Positions 15,653 through 18,961 of a stretch of DNA of 18,961 nt are shown here, in pieces. The position numbers were made by a program, and so were the translations under genes. Each line of letters starts with the position of its first letter. The stretch's first letter is position 1. The notes under the pieces are model-generated. The model ran no database searches and was not told where the DNA came from. It was given only the letters and a program-made list of their open reading frames with translations. The stretch covers positions 1 to 18,961 of the forward strand of contig JBCDCP010000060.1 in NCBI GenBank assembly GCA_039181495.1, in the 5' to 3' direction. Source of the DNA: JBCDCP01 sp039181495 (GTDB lineage: Bacteria > Pseudomonadota > Alphaproteobacteria > Rhizobiales > Tepidamorphaceae).

Positions 15653-16960
15653 CTAGCCCAACACCGAGAAGCTCGATTCCTGATTAATCGGGCGCTTGCG
15701 GGAGTAGAACCCGGCATCAATCTCGCGGTCGATATAGGGCAGCGTGAACCGCATTGGCTTGTCATCATGGTCGTCGCCTGCTTCGCAGTAGTCGACCAAG
15801 GCCGCCATCATCTTTCCGGCGATTGGCGCGTTCTTGTATTGGTTTCCGGACGTGCCGCAGGCCATGTAGAAGCCCGGCAGGGACGACTTGTCGTAGATCG
15901 GTATCCAGTCGGTCGAAGCGTCATAGAGGTCGACCACGCCGCGGGTTCTCGACGGGATGCCGAGGCTCGGCACGCGCTGAGCATAGCGCATCGCCTGCGT
16001 CGTCCACTGGTCGGTGAAGTTGCGGTCATAATCGGTGTCGTTCTCGGCCCAGTCATGCGGGTCGCATTCAGGGTCTTCGCTGCCGATCAGAATGTGATTG
16101 CCATGCTCGGGGCGGCAGTAACAGGCGATATCGCTGTCCGACACGATGGTGCCATTGGCCTCGAAGTCGAAGCCCTGAGGCGCGGGCACATGGACCACCT
16201 CCTGCCGCAGCGGACGGGTCTCGATCGTCATGTCATCGGTGACACCTGCCATGCGGTTGATGATCGACGAGCCCGGCCCGGCGACGTTGATGACGACGGG
16301 TGCGTGAATCTCTTCGCCACCGGCAAGCCTGATGCCCTTGGTGTGGCCGCCCTCCTGCAGGATCTCGCTGACCTCGACACCAAGCCGGAATTCCGCGCGG
16401 TGCTGGCGTGCGGCATCGGCAAGATTCTGGCAGGACAGCGCCGGATCTGTGACGTAGCCGGCATGCGGCCAGAACACCGCGCCCCTTAGTGTCTGTCCGT
16501 TCGGCTCCCCAAAACCCGGTGCATCCATGCGGCGGGGCGGCGCGAAGCTGTCGGTCGAATAGATCGGCAGTTTCTCAACGATCGTCTCCGGCGACCATTC
16601 CTCGAACGGGCAGTCGAGGTCGGCTGAATTCTTCATGTGCTTCTCAAGATGGCCGTTCAGCGCGGTCTTCATGACAAGGCAGCCAACCTCGCGGAATTTG
16701 GCGAGATCGGCGTCGGATGGCAGCCCGAGATAGTCGGCCCAGTCGCGCCAGTAGTGATAGCCCTCCCAGGCGAAGGCGGTGCCATCCAGCGTCGAGTAAT
16801 GCATGCGGATGATGGCGCAGGAGCCCGCCGTCGAGCCATGGCCGATCTGCCGGTTGCGGTCCACCGACAGTGTCTTGTAGCCGAGCTTGGCAAGCTCATA
16901 GGCTGTTGCCGTACCGATCACGCCGGTGCCGATGATGATCGCGTCAGGTGCTGTGCTCAT
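15653..16960 (-). CDS. FAD-dependent oxidoreductase, sarcosine-oxidase-like (DAO family)
   Basis: A 435-residue DAO-family flavoprotein. The dinucleotide motif GTGVIG lies at residues 11-16 with the acidic end of strand two in SVDR, and a typical HGSTAGSCAIIRMHYS segment follows. The C-terminus (YMACGTSGNQYKNAPIAGKM, then SSFSVLG) is typical of the branch of sarcosine/dimethylglycine-oxidase-like proteins found with MttB and GcvT genes. It would oxidatively demethylate an N-methylated amine or amino acid, with FAD or an external acceptor. Start at the ATG at 16960 is supported by GAGGAA at 16966-16971; an upstream start at 16987 adds nine residues without support. It is 67 bases behind the MttB gene on the same strand, probably in one operon. 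A relic copy of its 3' end lies at 13314-13432. Confidence 0.85.
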   Translation of the reverse strand: MSTAPDAIIIGTGVIGTATAYELAKLGYKTLSVDRNRQIGHGSTAGSCAIIRMHYSTLDGTAFAWEGYHYWRDWADYLGLPSDADLAKFREVGCLVMKTALNGHLEKHMKNSADLDCPFEEWSPETIVEKLPIYSTDSFAPPRRMDAPGFGEPNGQTLRGAVFWPHAGYVTDPALSCQNLADAARQHRAEFRLGVEVSEILQEGGHTKGIRLAGGEEIHAPVVINVAGPGSSIINRMAGVTDDMTIETRPLRQEVVHVPAPQGFDFEANGTIVSDSDIACYCRPEHGNHILIGSEDPECDPHDWAENDTDYDRNFTDQWTTQAMRYAQRVPSLGIPSRTRGVVDLYDASTDWIPIYDKSSLPGFYMACGTSGNQYKNAPIAGKMMAALVDYCEAGDDHDDKPMRFTLPYIDREIDAGFYSRKRPINQESSFSVLG

Positions 16961-17027
16961 GCATCTTCCTCGACTTTTGGCGCGCAACGTGTCCGAAAAC
17001 CCGGTCCATTCTCCGGTTGCGCTTGTC

Positions 17028-18575
17028 TCAACTCACCGGGAATGCGCCGCCCTCGTCAGTGCGTTTGGCAATGAAGACGCGCAATGCCTCTGCCCTATCG
17101 GGATCGATCTCGGGGCCCTGGCCGGTCTTCAGGATGTCGTTCCAGATTTCATGGGCCCGAAGGTTCGCGTCCTTGGCGCCGCGCTCGGTCCAGGTGCCGA
17201 AGTTCGACCAATCATAGAGCATCGGCTGATAGAAGGCCGACTGGTAGCGCTCCATGGTATGGCTCGCGGCAAAGAAGTGCCCGCCTGGCTGGACTTCTCT
17301 CAGCGCCTCAAATCCGATCTCCGCATCGGTTGCCGGTGTCTCGGTGCAGAGTTCGGCGAAGATCTGCAGCATCTCAAGATCGGTGATCAGCTTCTCATAA
17401 CTCACCGTCAGTCCGCCTTCGATCCAGCCCGCACCGTGGATCATCACTGTGGCGCCGGCCAGGATTGCGCTCCAGGCGCTCATCTGGGTTTCGTGGGCAG
17501 CTTGGGCGTCATTGATATTGGCAGCACACCCCGCCGCACTGCGCCATGGCAAGCCAACCAGCCGGGCGAGCTGGCCGGCGCCAAGATTGGCCTTGACCTG
17601 CTCGGGCGTGCCGAAGGCGGGCGCGCCGGACTTCATGTCGACATTCGAGACGAAGGCACCGTAACAGACCGGCGCGCCGGGTTTGGCCAATTGGGTCAGC
17701 GCAATCGCTGCCAGACTCTCGGCATGGCTCAGTGTCAGTGCGCCCGCGACGGTGACCGGCGCCATGGCCCCCATCAGGCAGAACGGGGTGACGATGGACA
17801 TCTGGCCGGCCCGGGCAAAGTCGATCAGCCCCTGCGCCATGGGGATGTCGAGCTGGCGCGGCGAATTGGTGTTGACGATGGTGTAGCAGTGTGGCGTGGC
17901 GACGAACTCATCATTGCTGAGCCCGCGAAAGGTGCGGATCATCTCAAAGCAATCTTCAACCTGTGGCGTACCGCGCGAGAACACAAACGGGAATTTGTCC
18001 GACAGCGTCAGTTCTGCCTCGATCACCGCGTAGTGCCGGACATTGTTTTCGATGTCCTGTGGCTCGATCAGCGGCGGCAGCATGTGCAGCACATCGAAAT
18101 GATGGGTTAACCTGAGGAGTTCGCGAAAGTCCGACAGGCTGCCTGGCCGCCGGCCCCGCTTGATATCTGTGGCATGCGGCGCACCCGCCCCAGGTTGAAT
18201 GGCAAGCCGGCCAAGCTCCAGCGTCAGATCACGGTCGCGGCTGCCGGCGCGCAGGACGAATGACTTCGGTGCAGAGGCGAGCGCGGCTTCCACCATGTCG
18301 CGCCCGATGCGGACCATCTGGTCGTCATCGTCTACCTGCGCACCACCGGCGCGAAACAGCTCGATAGCCTCGGGCAGCAACACCTTGATGCCAAGCTCTT
18401 CGAGGACGCGCAGGGCGGCGTCGTGGATTGCTTGAACCTGATCATCACTGAAGACAGGGATGGGCGGGAACGGATTGCGCAGGTCGCGGTAGTTCACCTC
18501 ACGCGGACCACCGCCAGCCTGCGGATCGCGCGCCCGTCGGCGACGATGCTCGGTTGCGCGCCGGCCTTCTCTCAT
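17028..18575 (-). CDS. Non-pyrrolysine MttB-family (trimethylamine methyltransferase-like) protein
   Basis: A 515-residue protein of the MttB superfamily. The arginine-rich N-terminus (REGRRATEHRRRRARDP) and the phrase LRVLEELGIKVLLPEAIELF are typical, as are SRGTPQVEDCFEMIRTF, IVTPFCLMGAMAPVTVAGAL and the closing AHEIWNDILKTG. Archaeal MttB carries pyrrolysine read from an in-frame TAG; this frame has no internal TAG, so it belongs to the non-pyrrolysine group. Members of that group that have been studied move methyl groups from quaternary amines such as glycine betaine to a corrinoid protein. No corrinoid-binding partner gene is in this window. The gene starts 25 bases after a GcvT-type gene, and is followed by an FAD oxidoreductase gene. 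The substrate is unknown; a methylated amine is inferred from neighbours. Confidence 0.85.
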   Translation of the reverse strand: MREGRRATEHRRRRARDPQAGGGPREVNYRDLRNPFPPIPVFSDDQVQAIHDAALRVLEELGIKVLLPEAIELFRAGGAQVDDDDQMVRIGRDMVEAALASAPKSFVLRAGSRDRDLTLELGRLAIQPGAGAPHATDIKRGRRPGSLSDFRELLRLTHHFDVLHMLPPLIEPQDIENNVRHYAVIEAELTLSDKFPFVFSRGTPQVEDCFEMIRTFRGLSNDEFVATPHCYTIVNTNSPRQLDIPMAQGLIDFARAGQMSIVTPFCLMGAMAPVTVAGALTLSHAESLAAIALTQLAKPGAPVCYGAFVSNVDMKSGAPAFGTPEQVKANLGAGQLARLVGLPWRSAAGCAANINDAQAAHETQMSAWSAILAGATVMIHGAGWIEGGLTVSYEKLITDLEMLQIFAELCTETPATDAEIGFEALREVQPGGHFFAASHTMERYQSAFYQPMLYDWSNFGTWTERGAKDANLRAHEIWNDILKTGQGPEIDPDRAEALRVFIAKRTDEGGAFPVS

Positions 18576-18599
18576 AACAGGGGGCTCATGCGCCTGACC

Positions 18600-18961
18600 T
18601 CAACCGCGCATGGCCTGCCCGTCCGGATCGTATGGAGATGGCGGGATGACGCGCGCGCCACGTTCGGCGCCGACAATGTGCGTCTTCAGCTCGGTACCGT
18701 GATCGGCATAGTCAGGTTCGATCAGAGCCATGGCGAGCGACTTGCCAACGGTGTGGCCATATCCGCCGGATGTGACGAACCCGATCCGGCTGCCATTGGA
18801 CCAGACCGGCTCGAAGCCGCTGGCGTCCGCGTCCGGCGAATCCACTTCCATCGTGACCAGAACCTGTGGCGGGCCGTTGCCATCACGTTCCGCAATGGCG
18901 GCTGTCTTGCCAACAAAGTTGCTCTTATCCCAGGCGATCCAGCGATCCATCCCGGTCATGC
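18600..18961 (-). CDS. GcvT/DMGDH-type C-terminal domain, 5' part outside window
   Basis: Only the last 120 or so residues are in the window, reading leftward; the start lies beyond 18961. The stretch fits the C-terminal GcvT barrel of dimethylglycine-dehydrogenase-like proteins: WIAWDKSNFVGKTA, VTSGGYGHTVGKSLAMALIE, then a closing YDPDGQAMRG. These domains bind tetrahydrofolate and take up the methylene group released on demethylation. The ending is typical of the fused FAD oxidoreductase plus GcvT proteins of about 800 residues, but a free GcvT protein cannot be excluded without the upstream sequence. It ends 24 bases before the MttB gene, so it is probably the first or an early gene of the minus-strand operon. 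Confidence 0.82.
   Translation of the reverse strand, partial: MTGMDRWIAWDKSNFVGKTAAIAERDGNGPPQVLVTMEVDSPDADASGFEPVWSNGSRIGFVTSGGYGHTVGKSLAMALIEPDYADHGTELKTHIVGAERGARVIPPSPYDPDGQAMRG

Noticed and set aside
15767..18110. Two long plus-strand open frames (15767-16489 and 16926-18110) opposite the oxidoreductase and MttB genes.
   Set aside because: They are antisense shadows without recognisable domains, and the minus-strand frames match known families from end to end.
17028..18575. Possible pyrrolysine codon in the MttB gene.
   Set aside because: The frame is open across the full family length with no internal TAG, so no recoding is needed.

Overview
The window looks like part of a GC-rich alphaproteobacterial chromosome, most likely a marine or roseobacter-type aerobe. 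The reasons are indirect. Genes are densely packed with GTGA, ATGA and TAATG junctions. A DUF6455-type small protein, a DmdA-like GcvT-family protein and a non-pyrrolysine MttB gene beside DAO/GcvT oxidoreductase genes are all typical of that group. No rRNA, tRNA, intact insertion sequence, CRISPR array or replication origin was seen.

Left edge (1-1731, + strand): the end of a DsrE-like small cysteine protein, then a CobW/COG0523 GTPase in which the family's GCxCC metal motif reads GSISG. A 272-base gap with no recognisable gene follows (1732-2003).

Central catabolic locus (2004-11445): this is the best-supported system. An IclR-type regulator and a 4HBT-type acyl-CoA thioesterase run on the minus strand. 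Across an AT-rich divergent promoter lies a tightly coupled plus-strand run: salicylyl-CoA 5-hydroxylase-like flavoprotein, aryl-CoA ligase, gentisate 1,2-dioxygenase, fumarylpyruvate hydrolase, GST-type maleylpyruvate isomerase, TAXI solute-binding protein and fused TRAP permease. Read as a pathway: TRAP import of a hydroxybenzoate (salicylate is the best guess, 3-hydroxybenzoate the main alternative), CoA activation, para-hydroxylation to gentisyl-CoA, thioesterase release of gentisate, ring cleavage, isomerisation, and hydrolysis to fumarate and pyruvate. This is the CoA-dependent gentisate route described for the Streptomyces sdg genes, with a dedicated thioesterase and an importer added.

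Middle (11523-15600, + strand): a DUF6455-type protein, a DmdA-like folate-binding methyltransferase-fold protein, a 531-base gap, and two secreted proteins of unknown function, one with a C-terminal peptidoglycan-binding domain. The gap holds a frameshifted relic of the 3' end of an FAD oxidoreductase, about 82% identical to the intact gene 2.3 kb away.

Right edge (15653-18961, - strand): a probable methylated-amine demethylation operon read right to left. It has the C-terminal end of a DMGDH/GcvT-type protein (cut by the window), a non-pyrrolysine MttB-family methyltransferase, and a sarcosine-oxidase-like FAD oxidoreductase. The substrate cannot be read from the sequence.
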